7,009 bases of DNA. It comes from an uncultured Chloroflexaceae bacterium (GTDB taxonomy: Bacteria; Chloroflexota; Chloroflexia; Chloroflexales; Chloroflexaceae). Positions within the stretch are counted from its first letter, which is position 1; every line of letters begins with the position of its first letter. Both the position numbers and the translations under genes were made by a program. This document shows, one piece after another, positions 1 through 5,263 of this stretch. The stretch covers positions 1 through 7,009 of the forward strand of contig CAKZQX010000262.1 in assembly GCA_937141995.1 (NCBI GenBank), in the 5' to 3' direction. The notes under the pieces were generated by a model. It made no database searches. It saw only the letters and a list, made by a program, of their open reading frames with translations, and was not told the origin of the DNA.

Positions 1-335
1 ATGACATGCAGTAGCAGCATCAAGGAACGTCCGCCGTCGATAGCAATTTCGAATGTGTGGAAGCCGCCGGTAATCATGGACCAGGCCGCCAGCAAGATCC
101 AGCCCGCCGGAGCGTGGTCATACCAGTAGGCATAGGGCGTAAGCTGACCCATCTTTGCAATCGCGTACGCCTGCGACATGTAGATCCCCTCGTCACCCAG
201 GTACAGGGGAAAGCCAAACATGTTGTAGCTGTGAACGATTAGCGTGGCAATTGCCAGGGCCACCAGAGCTATATTCGACCAGACCACACTGACACGCTGG
301 TCGCCGACAAAAGTGGATGTCAGTGTCGTGCTCAT
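1..335 (-). CDS. GT39/PMT-type membrane glycosyltransferase, N-terminal part (runs off window)
   Basis: I read 111 codons with no stop from an ATG at 335 to the window edge. The protein begins MSTTLTSTFVGDQ, has a probable membrane helix at about residues 21-37, then an extracytoplasmic-type loop with LGDEGIYMSQAYAIA (acidic pair D48-E49) and YWYDHAPAGW at about 71-80, and a second hydrophobic stretch from about 79. The DE pair in the first loop and the following Y-D-H-x-P-x-G-W pattern are typical of GT39/PMT/ArnT-like enzymes, which move sugars from polyprenyl-phosphate donors onto acceptors outside the membrane. Its ATG overlaps the stop of the upstream glycosyltransferase (ATGA), so the two are probably translationally coupled. 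The substrate cannot be told, and the C-terminal part is outside the window. Confidence 0.8.
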   Translation of the reverse strand, partial: MSTTLTSTFVGDQRVSVVWSNIALVALAIATLIVHSYNMFGFPLYLGDEGIYMSQAYAIAKMGQLTPYAYWYDHAPAGWILLAAWSMITGGFHTFEIAIDGGRSLMLLLHV

Positions 336-1576
336 GCTTTAGCTCCTGTTGCTGAGCCGCGATGGGCATTCACATGCTTCGTCTTCTCCCAGGTGTTATT
401 CTTCTTCAGATGGCGGAAGACCGCGCGCAGGGCACTGATCCCCAGTAGTACCTGGAAGGGATAGAACGATACCAGCAGCCGCAACCACATCAGGCGGGGC
501 ATCTTCAGGTTATGGGCCTCGACAAAGTCACACAACCCGACCCAGTTAATGACATACTGCCCAATCAGCATGTAGGCCGGCAGCCAGAGGATCATCGCCA
601 CCAGCGGCGGCATCTCGGTGAAAAACATAGTGTACAGCGCCAGCGGCACATACAGCGCATTGAGCGACTGCAAGATGGGCGATGAGAGGGTATAGAAGGC
701 CAGCAGGCGTTGCCCCAGTTTCGGTAGTTGCCAGTAGACCCCCTGCCCGAGCACCTGTAGGAAACCCTGGTTCCAGCGAGTCCGCTGCTTAATAAACTGA
801 CCGATACTCGGCGGCGTCTCCTCTTTGGTCACATACGCATCTTCATAGACCACGCGGATGCGCTCACCCATAATGCTCAGGCGGATACCGATGCCAATAA
901 TGTTCAAAATCTCGCGGGTAAAGAAGATCGTATTGCCGCCCAGCGGAATAATCCCAACATCAGAGTGGTAGTGCAGGCGGCTCTTGAACCAGAAGAAATA
1001 CTCCAGGACGTTGAGCGCCGAAAACCAGTTTGAGTCAAAGTTCATCAACTGCACACCGGACTGCACAACCTTCACACCCTCGTTGATCATCACCGTATTG
1101 ACGACATTGAAGACATCAGGATGGATCTGATCCTCCGAGTCAAAGATCGTAATCACATCATTCTGGGTATATTTGTACCCAATGTTCAGACCGTGCGGCT
1201 TATTAATCGGCGTATCCTGAAAGACAATCAGCCGGACGTTTTGAATGCCTCTGGGGGCCAGTTCGGCAATCTTTTCTTGAACCTTCTCAATCGTTCCCTT
1301 GTCATCGATCCGACAGATAACAACGACTTCCATCAACTCCAGCGGGTAGTTGGCTTCCAGCACTCCCTCAATCGTGTGCTGAATAACTTCTTCTTCGTTG
1401 CGGGCCGGAAGGAGTACGGTAAAGCTTTTTTGTGCTGGTGCAAATGTTTGCGGAGCGCGGGCCTGTTCACGCCGTTTGGCTTCACTCCAGGTATACAGCA
1501 TAAGGTAGGAACTGTGCGATACCTGAAGCAGCAGAAGCAACGAAATGATGACCAAGACGATCTCAAAGCCGGACAT
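332..1576 (-). CDS. Membrane-anchored family 2 glycosyltransferase, apparently missing the TED segment
   Basis: 414 residues. One N-terminal membrane helix (about 4-24) leads into a cytoplasmic GT-A domain (about 50-290), with three C-terminal hydrophobic segments (about 291-319, 324-343, 363-383). Visible GT2 motifs are PARNEEE (57-63), R89-I-D-D92, KPHGLNIG (126-133), the metal-binding D146-S-E-D149, PLGGNT (211-216) and QRTRW (264-268, the QxxRW motif). This is the layout of cellulose-synthase-like or polysaccharide-building GT2 enzymes that use nucleotide sugars. Between LNIIG (224-228) and IGIRLS (229-234) the family normally has a dozen or so residues of the form GGWD...TEDAD; here they are absent, removing the catalytic-base Asp. 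Start choice: ATG at 1576 has AGGAGG (1585-1590) eight bases upstream. First of a coupled pair with the GT39 gene. Family call is firm; activity is doubtful. Confidence 0.9.
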   Translation of the reverse strand: MSGFEIVLVIISLLLLLQVSHSSYLMLYTWSEAKRREQARAPQTFAPAQKSFTVLLPARNEEEVIQHTIEGVLEANYPLELMEVVVICRIDDKGTIEKVQEKIAELAPRGIQNVRLIVFQDTPINKPHGLNIGYKYTQNDVITIFDSEDQIHPDVFNVVNTVMINEGVKVVQSGVQLMNFDSNWFSALNVLEYFFWFKSRLHYHSDVGIIPLGGNTIFFTREILNIIGIGIRLSIMGERIRVVYEDAYVTKEETPPSIGQFIKQRTRWNQGFLQVLGQGVYWQLPKLGQRLLAFYTLSSPILQSLNALYVPLALYTMFFTEMPPLVAMILWLPAYMLIGQYVINWVGLCDFVEAHNLKMPRLMWLRLLVSFYPFQVLLGISALRAVFRHLKKNNTWEKTKHVNAHRGSATGAKA

Positions 1577-1869
1577 TGTGAAAACCTCCTGGATTGTAGT
1601 GTAAGACGACCGACAAACCCGGACTTAGTGTGTCAAGAGATCGGCTTTGACCTCACTCACTTCCGTACCGCTGGCGGCGTTGCCAGATGCCGTCTGCGCC
1701 GGAGCGCTTGTTCTGATGGTAGGAGCGTACCCGATGGAAATCAATATCGCGTGAATGAGCTACCGTGTGAACTGTGAGATTTGTTACTTTTGATAACGTT
1801 AAGTTCTGATTAAGTAGCTTACAGGCAGCAGTGCCTGGGCCGGAAAGAAGGAGTGACTGGTTTCGCAAA

Positions 1870-1889
1870 AGTGTGATCTGAGTCACACT
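1870..1889. promoter_or_regulatory. CRP/FNR-superfamily-type operator palindrome
   Basis: AGTGTGA (1870-1876), TCTGAG (1877-1882) and TCACACT (1883-1889) form a perfect 7-bp inverted repeat around a 6-base spacer. It contains TGTGA-N6-TCACA, the consensus recognised by cAMP receptor protein and close relatives. It lies about 294 bp upstream of the glycosyltransferase start on the minus strand and about 965 bp upstream of the secreted-protein start. A TATAAC hexamer at 1933-1938 would place the site near -65 of a plus-strand promoter, but its -35 is poor, so the target direction is open. That Chloroflexia encode CRP/FNR-type regulators is background knowledge; binding here is inferred. Confidence 0.6.
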
Positions 1890-2095
1890 GCTGAACATGG
1901 AATATTTTGCGGAATAGCGCATTGGTATCACGTATAACCCTGATAATCTCTTTCTGGACAAAGACTGATAAGTCACATCTCCATTTTTACGAAATATAAA
2001 CATATGCTGTGTTTCTCGTCATATTTACCCGGTAACTGGCTAAGTGTGTTATGAACGAGTCACGCTGTTTATTTCTGACAGCTCTGTTATGTTAT

Positions 2096-2125
2096 TACGA
2101 CAGCTACGTATGTGTCCTTGTCGTA
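2096..2125. repeat. 7-bp perfect inverted repeat
   Basis: TACGACA (2096-2102) and TGTCGTA (2119-2125) are perfect inverted copies separated by 16 bases. GACAGCT occurs at 2077-2083 and again at 2099-2105, exactly 22 bases apart. No T-run follows on either strand, so this is not a terminator. It may be an operator or simply a chance feature of AT-rich DNA. Confidence 0.35.
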
Positions 2126-2289
2126 GCCAGCAGTTTAATTCACCTGCATATCGAATGTATTACCAGACTGTCACACTATTGGGGAATCTGCGTGAAGAAA
2201 CATATACTATTGTATCGTGTCGAGCAATATTCAGTGTTCTTCCGTGATTTACGCTCTTGCATAATGTAGTATTTTTTCTATGCGCGCTG

Positions 2290-2333
2290 GGTAATCATTC
2301 GGTAATCATTTGGTAATGGCGGTTCGTTACACT
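2290..2333 (+). promoter_or_regulatory. Triple 11-bp GTAAT direct repeat with -10-like hexamer
   Basis: GTAAT occurs at 2291-2295, 2302-2306 and 2313-2317, exactly 11 bp apart; the first two repeats share GGTAATCATT. Ten bases after the last copy lies TACACT (2328-2333), a fair -10 hexamer. Eleven-bp direct repeats ending about ten bases before a -10 are the layout of OmpR/PhoB-family response-regulator promoters, where the bound protein replaces the -35 element. A transcript from here would start near 2340 and run about 515 nt before the secreted-protein ATG. The repeat is directly visible; its function is inferred. Confidence 0.5.
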
Positions 2334-2492
2334 TACCCTGGATGAGCAGTTAACATCCCGTGAGGGTCTGTATCCATCTAATGAAGTTTAACAACAGAGC
2401 GCGGATATAGATTGCAGTAGCTCTTGTTCTCTATTCTCTGTACTACCCGGAAAGCGAGGTTGCGTTGTTGGCATAGCTCAAACGTTGTACGA

Positions 2493-2517
2493 GCAGTCGT
2501 GGTAATGCAACCGTAAG
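2493..2517 (+). repeat. Direct repeat copy 1 with paired GTAA sites
   Basis: GCAGTCG followed by TGGTAATGCAACCGTAAG (2500-2517) nearly repeats the sequence at 2601-2626. The 18-base core differs at a single position. The core contains two GTAA units (2502 and 2513), 11 bp apart, as in the sites at 2290 and 2741. No good -10 hexamer follows at the ten-base distance. Confidence 0.55.
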
Positions 2518-2534
2518 ACAGCCTGTTTCATCTC

Positions 2535-2674
2535 CTGCGGAGGAACTGGTTGCTGGCGGTGGGCGGCAGCAGTCTATACCGCAGTATAGCGAGGTTCTCG
2601 GCACTCGCTGGTAATACAACCGTAAGGCTTGTATGCATGGGCCACAAAAGGCATTGCAATGCCGTTCGCGGCAT
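2535..2674 (+). other. Cluster of small hairpins, possible structured leader or RNA
   Basis: Visible pairings are CTGCGG (2535-2540) with CCGCAG (2579-2584); CTATAC (2574-2579), loop CGCA, GTATAG (2584-2589), which competes with the first; GGCAT (2650-2654) with ATGCC (2659-2663); and ATGCCG (2659-2664), loop TTCG, CGGCAT (2669-2674). The last two share one strand and are mutually exclusive. They would lie in any transcript starting from the 2328 hexamer. I recognise no known RNA family. Hairpins this short are common by chance, so the call is weak. Confidence 0.2.
2601..2626 (+). repeat. Direct repeat copy 2 with paired GTAA sites
   Basis: GCACTCGC followed by TGGTAATACAACCGTAAG (2609-2626) is the second copy of the repeat at 2493-2517. 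The cores are 109 bp apart and in the same orientation. The GTAA units are again 11 bp apart (2611 and 2622). A looser third relative, CTGGTTAATCCTACCGTAA (2739-2756), lies 130 bp further on, next to the promoter of the secreted-protein gene. Confidence 0.55.
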
Positions 2675-2741
2675 ATCGGGTGCTGTGCCGGTGGCGAAAT
2701 GTGCGCGGCAATGTTCGTATTATCTTTATTCATGCGGCTGG

Positions 2742-2776
2742 TTAATCCTACCGTAATTTGTTGCCCCTACTATAAA
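2742..2776 (+). promoter_or_regulatory. Probable promoter of the secreted-protein gene with GTAAT-type activator site
   Basis: TTAAT (2742-2746) and GTAAT (2753-2757) are 11 bp apart. Ten bases later comes TACTAT (2768-2773), overlapping TATAAA (2771-2776); either could be the -10 element. No recognisable -35 is present at the usual place, where the repeats sit instead, which suits an activator-dependent promoter. Transcription would start near 2783, giving a leader of about 70 nt. The same spacing is seen at 2290-2333 and 4868-4899. Confidence 0.5.
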
Positions 2777-2854
2777 AGGGTGAATAGTGAGCGAGGCGTC
2801 AGTATGGCGCAATAATTCCGGATTACATGATCTGAGATAATCGAGGTGGAAATC

Positions 2855-4849
2855 ATGAACCATGTGCGATTGACGATGTTGATCTGTGGTGCGCTGCTCC
2901 TGGGTGTCATTGCCGGCGTCGCGCCCAGCCATGCCCAGCCCCCACAAGCGCAGCCCTGGTCGGCAGAGGCATTTCGCCTGGTCTGGCAGCGCACCGATAC
3001 ACTGGTTGAAACGGGTGCTGCCGATTATGGCTGGTACTGGGGACCGGAGCCGCGCAGCCGGCCCATGCTTGAGCGGGATGAGGACTCACCCGGCGGTAAA
3101 CGCCTGGTCGTTTATTATGATAAGGGCCGGATGGAGTTGCCGGTGCAGTTGGCTTCCGGACTGAGCACACGCCAGCTTACCTTTGGTCGGCTGGTGGCCG
3201 AGATGGTTTCGGGCAATGTGCAACTGGGCACGCAGCGTATTGATGCGGGTCAACCGGCCTTTATCCCGGTTGCGGGCGATATTGATGATCCAATCGCGCC
3301 GACCTATGCCGCCTTTGCCCGCGTGATCGCCAATGGCAGCGTTCCGCCGGCTCCGGGCGCGCGCCCTGATCGGGAAATTGACCGCACCGGCTCACTGATC
3401 AACCGCGCTGATCTGGCGGCGGCGTATCCGGAGACGACTTTTGATGCGTATGACGATCTGCTGGGCCACAACATTCCGGGGGTGTTTAGCGCGTTTATGC
3501 AGCGGCAGGGGCTTGTCGAAACGCCGGAAGGGCAGCAGGTTGAACAACTGATCGATCCGCTGGCAGTGATCGGGCGGCCGCTGAGCGAGGCTTACTGGGC
3601 CGAGGTGGAACTGAACGGCACTGTGCGCCCCATTCTGGTGCAACTGTTTGAGCGGCGTGTGCTGACCTACAACCCGGCAAATCCTGAGCCGTTTCGGGTG
3701 GAGATGGGCAATGTCGGGCTGCACTACTTTGTCTGGCGCTACGCCGGGGATCAGCCCCGCACAAGCCGGCAGGAGCATCTGCTTGACCATTTTGAGAATG
3801 GCGACCAGGGACTCAATGGGAGCTACTGGTTCAGCTTTGATGATCGCGGCGATGGAGGTGCTTCAACCGCCAGTAATCGCCTGATCTCGCCCGGCGTTGA
3901 CGGCAGTGTGCGCGCGATGCGCTTTGAGCATAATGTCAAACCGGCGATTGATTTCAGCTTTGCCGCGCTGGCTCTAAACCTCGATCCGGGTGGGAACCCG
4001 GTGGATCTGCGGGGCTTTGGGGCAATCGGGTTCTGGGCGCGCAGCAGCGGCGAACGGTACGCCGTTCGGCTCAACAGCGCGCTGACGGATGATCCATTAA
4101 TTACCACTTTTACCGCACCGGGTGAGTGGACCTGGGTGGAACTGCCGCTGGCCCTTATGCAGCCGGAACCGGGGTCGGCACCGATTGACCATTCCCAGGC
4201 GTTGGCCACCGCCAATCGCATTGAATTTCGTCCCGCGCGCAGCCCCAGTGCCGGCTTCCTGGACATTGATAACCTGGTCCTCATTCGGGGCGTGATCGCT
4301 ACGCCGCCGGAGAAGCCGGGATTGCCGATGATCGATAACTTTGAAGATGGCGATCTGCTGTCGGTGATTAATACCGAGTGGTTTACCTACAACGACCGGG
4401 ACGATAGTGGGAGTTCGGTGGCGGAAATTACGATTGTTGAGCCGGGCGCCCATGGAAGTGACCGCGCGTTGCGCTTCCGCGGCTCGTTCTACAACGAGTG
4501 GGGACCCGCCTACCTGGGGATGGGTGTACCGCTGGCGGCGAACGATCAGCCGGTTGATCTGAGTGACTATTCCGGGGTAGAGTTGAGTGTGCGTACCGAT
4601 GGACAGCCCTATAAGCTGCAGATGACTTCGGCGTTGATCGAGGGCGATAACCAGTATATTCTCGTCATCGTTGCGCCGCCCGAGTGGACCACGCTCTACA
4701 TTCCGTTTAACCGGCTTGTACCGGCGCAAGAAGAACAGTCGATTACCTGGGAAGTTGCCCGTACCCAGATCGAGAATATCATCATCACGCCGCTGAAGCG
4801 CACCGAAGCCTTCCAGTTGCTGATCGACGATGTGCGCCTGGTGAAGTAG
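2855..4849 (+). CDS. Secreted protein: Chloroflexota-type N-terminal domain plus two CIA30/CBM11-like domains
   Basis: 664 residues. A signal peptide spans 1-27 (basic start, LICGALLLGVIAGV core, probable cleavage after SHA before QPPQ). Residues about 37-295 form a domain with VWQRTD, WYWGPEP, YYDKGRMEL and, at its end, FERRVLTYNPANPEPFRVEM and GLHYFVWRY; from memory these recur in many uncharacterised Chloroflexia exported proteins. Residues about 307-478 (DHFENGD ... LDIDNLVLI) and 491-664 (DNFEDGD ... LLIDDVRLV) look like two copies of a CIA30/CBM11-type galactose-binding-like beta-sandwich, each starting with D-x-F-E and ending in a D-rich strand. This suggests glycan or surface binding; no catalytic motif was seen. 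Start choice: ATG at 2855 has GAGGTG (2843-2848) six bases upstream; GTG at 2846 would overlap that site. Probably cell-surface or extracellular; function unknown. Confidence 0.85.
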   Translation: MNHVRLTMLICGALLLGVIAGVAPSHAQPPQAQPWSAEAFRLVWQRTDTLVETGAADYGWYWGPEPRSRPMLERDEDSPGGKRLVVYYDKGRMELPVQLASGLSTRQLTFGRLVAEMVSGNVQLGTQRIDAGQPAFIPVAGDIDDPIAPTYAAFARVIANGSVPPAPGARPDREIDRTGSLINRADLAAAYPETTFDAYDDLLGHNIPGVFSAFMQRQGLVETPEGQQVEQLIDPLAVIGRPLSEAYWAEVELNGTVRPILVQLFERRVLTYNPANPEPFRVEMGNVGLHYFVWRYAGDQPRTSRQEHLLDHFENGDQGLNGSYWFSFDDRGDGGASTASNRLISPGVDGSVRAMRFEHNVKPAIDFSFAALALNLDPGGNPVDLRGFGAIGFWARSSGERYAVRLNSALTDDPLITTFTAPGEWTWVELPLALMQPEPGSAPIDHSQALATANRIEFRPARSPSAGFLDIDNLVLIRGVIATPPEKPGLPMIDNFEDGDLLSVINTEWFTYNDRDDSGSSVAEITIVEPGAHGSDRALRFRGSFYNEWGPAYLGMGVPLAANDQPVDLSDYSGVELSVRTDGQPYKLQMTSALIEGDNQYILVIVAPPEWTTLYIPFNRLVPAQEEQSITWEVARTQIENIIITPLKRTEAFQLLIDDVRLVK

Positions 4850-4867
4850 GCCGGGCCTATGTTGCTC

Positions 4868-4899
4868 GTAATACACCGGAAATGCAGCCATGCTATGCT
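4868..4899 (+). promoter_or_regulatory. Candidate promoter of the 33-residue membrane protein
   Basis: GTAAT (4868-4872), six bases, GAAAT (4879-4883), ten bases, then TATGCT (4894-4899). This is the same spacing as at 2302-2333 and 2742-2773. Transcription would start near 4906, giving a leader of about 50 nt before the ATG at 4958. There is no good -35 hexamer otherwise. The second half-site has one mismatch, so the call is moderate. Confidence 0.4.
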
Positions 4900-4957
4900 A
4901 ACGTTGTGTATGAGAAGCCTGGTATGGTTTGGAATTCCTGAACAAGGAGGTAGTACA

Positions 4958-5059
4958 ATGGAGCCGATTACCTGGCTATTGTTAGCTGCTGCGGCAGTTG
5001 GTGGTGTGGGACTCTGGTATAGCTGGAAACGCCGCAAGGACACCAAGAAACCGGAGTAA
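4958..5059 (+). CDS. 33-residue single-pass membrane protein
   Basis: The sequence begins MEPITWLLLAAAAVGGVGLW and ends with a basic tail, YSWKRRKDTKKPE. A single hydrophobic helix (about 5-21) followed by seven basic residues predicts an N-out, C-in membrane peptide. An upstream ATG at 4859 would give 66 residues, but only the ATG at 4958 has a strong ribosome binding site (AAGGAGG, 4944-4950, seven bases before it), and the extra N-terminal residues look non-coding. It lies 108 bp after the secreted-protein gene, with its own candidate promoter and a strong terminator 31 bp after its stop, so it can be a stand-alone unit. It matches no family I can name. It could be a small subunit or regulator of a membrane complex, but nothing in the sequence decides this. 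Confidence 0.7.
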   Translation: MEPITWLLLAAAAVGGVGLWYSWKRRKDTKKPE

Positions 5060-5090
5060 CTGCACTTGTTGGTTTTGTAGTTTTGGACTG

Positions 5091-5135
5091 ACCGCAGGGC
5101 ACTGCACAACATATGCGGTGCCCTGCGGTTCTTTC
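5091..5135 (+). terminator. Intrinsic terminator after the small membrane protein gene
   Basis: ACCGCAGGGCAC (5091-5102) pairs perfectly over 12 bp with GTGCCCTGCGGT (5118-5129). The loop is 15 bases and a T-rich tail, TCTTTCATT, follows. The tail is on the plus-strand side only, so it should end the plus-strand transcript from the two preceding genes. Confidence 0.85.
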
Positions 5136-5140
5136 ATTCA

Positions 5141-5241
5141 TAGGACTTACGCGGTCGGTTCCCAACCCGGCATGTGCCTGAGAACGGCCCGCCCTGCCGG
5201 AGGCGAAATTGCCTTTTGGGTAAGCAACTGCGGAAGTCCTG
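5141..5241. mobile_element. MITE-like element or IS remnant (about 100 bp)
   Basis: The left end AGGACTTACGC (5142-5152) and right end GCGGAAGTCCT (5230-5240) are inverted copies with one mismatch in 11. Allowing one gap, the similarity continues through CCCAA, about 20 matches in 25 positions (left 5142-5166, right 5216-5240). TCA flanks the element on both sides (5138-5140 and 5242-5244), a possible 3-bp target duplication that chance would give about 1 time in 64. The interior of about 50 bp cannot encode a transposase, so it would need one in trans. The TAGGACTTACGC-type end resembles IS termini I recall from cyanobacteria and Chloroflexi; I could not check this. It fills the space between the plus-strand terminator and the end of the convergent flavoprotein gene. 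Confidence 0.5.
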
Positions 5242-5263
5242 TCACTGCCGGCACTGGTATAGA

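Larger units (their letters stand above)
1577..2854. other. Long AT-richer intergenic region with regulatory-looking repeats, no convincing gene
   Basis: About 1.28 kb separates the minus-strand glycosyltransferase from the plus-strand secreted-protein gene, so it is the shared upstream region of divergent genes. Open frames here are short, lack ribosome binding sites, carry low-complexity translations and resemble no family I know. The region holds a CRP-type palindrome (1870-1889), a 6-bp hairpin (1822-1837: CAGGCA, loop GCAG, TGCCTG), a 7-bp inverted repeat (2096-2125), spaced GTAAT sites (2291-2317, 2502-2517, 2611-2626, 2742-2757) and small hairpins between 2535 and 2674. I cannot place the minus-strand promoter of the glycosyltransferase pair with confidence. 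This could be a large regulatory region, a long leader, a non-coding RNA locus or decayed DNA. Confidence 0.6.

Noticed and set aside
1121..1777. 218-codon plus-strand open frame opposite the GT2 gene
   Set aside because: It is antisense to a clear glycosyltransferase with intact motifs for most of its length; its translation resembles no family.
1653..2003. 116-codon minus-strand open frame in the long gap
   Set aside because: No ribosome binding site before its ATG, low-complexity translation with no recognisable family, and it runs through the CRP-type palindrome and hairpins.
2044..2269. Two overlapping plus-strand open frames of about 70 codons
   Set aside because: Both lie in AT-rich DNA, lack a ribosome binding site and have cysteine- and tyrosine-rich translations typical of non-coding sequence.
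2443..2815. Short open frames on both strands across the repeat-rich part of the gap
   Set aside because: They overlap one another and the direct repeats, and none has a start signal or protein-like composition.
1577..2854. Replication origin in the AT-rich gap
   Set aside because: No cluster of DnaA boxes (TTATNCACA) was seen and none of the usual origin-neighbour genes is present.
2846..2857. GTG at 2846 as start of the secreted protein
   Set aside because: It overlaps the GAGGTG ribosome binding site; the ATG at 2855 has correct spacing and gives a cleaner signal peptide.
4846..4858. Palindrome TAGGCC-G-GGCCTA at the stop codon of the secreted-protein gene, considered as a terminator
   Set aside because: The centre leaves no room for a loop without opening several pairs, and no T-run follows.
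4097..4891. 264-codon minus-strand open frame opposite the secreted-protein gene
   Set aside because: It is antisense to the second half of a protein with convincing domains; long antisense frames are expected in GC-rich DNA.
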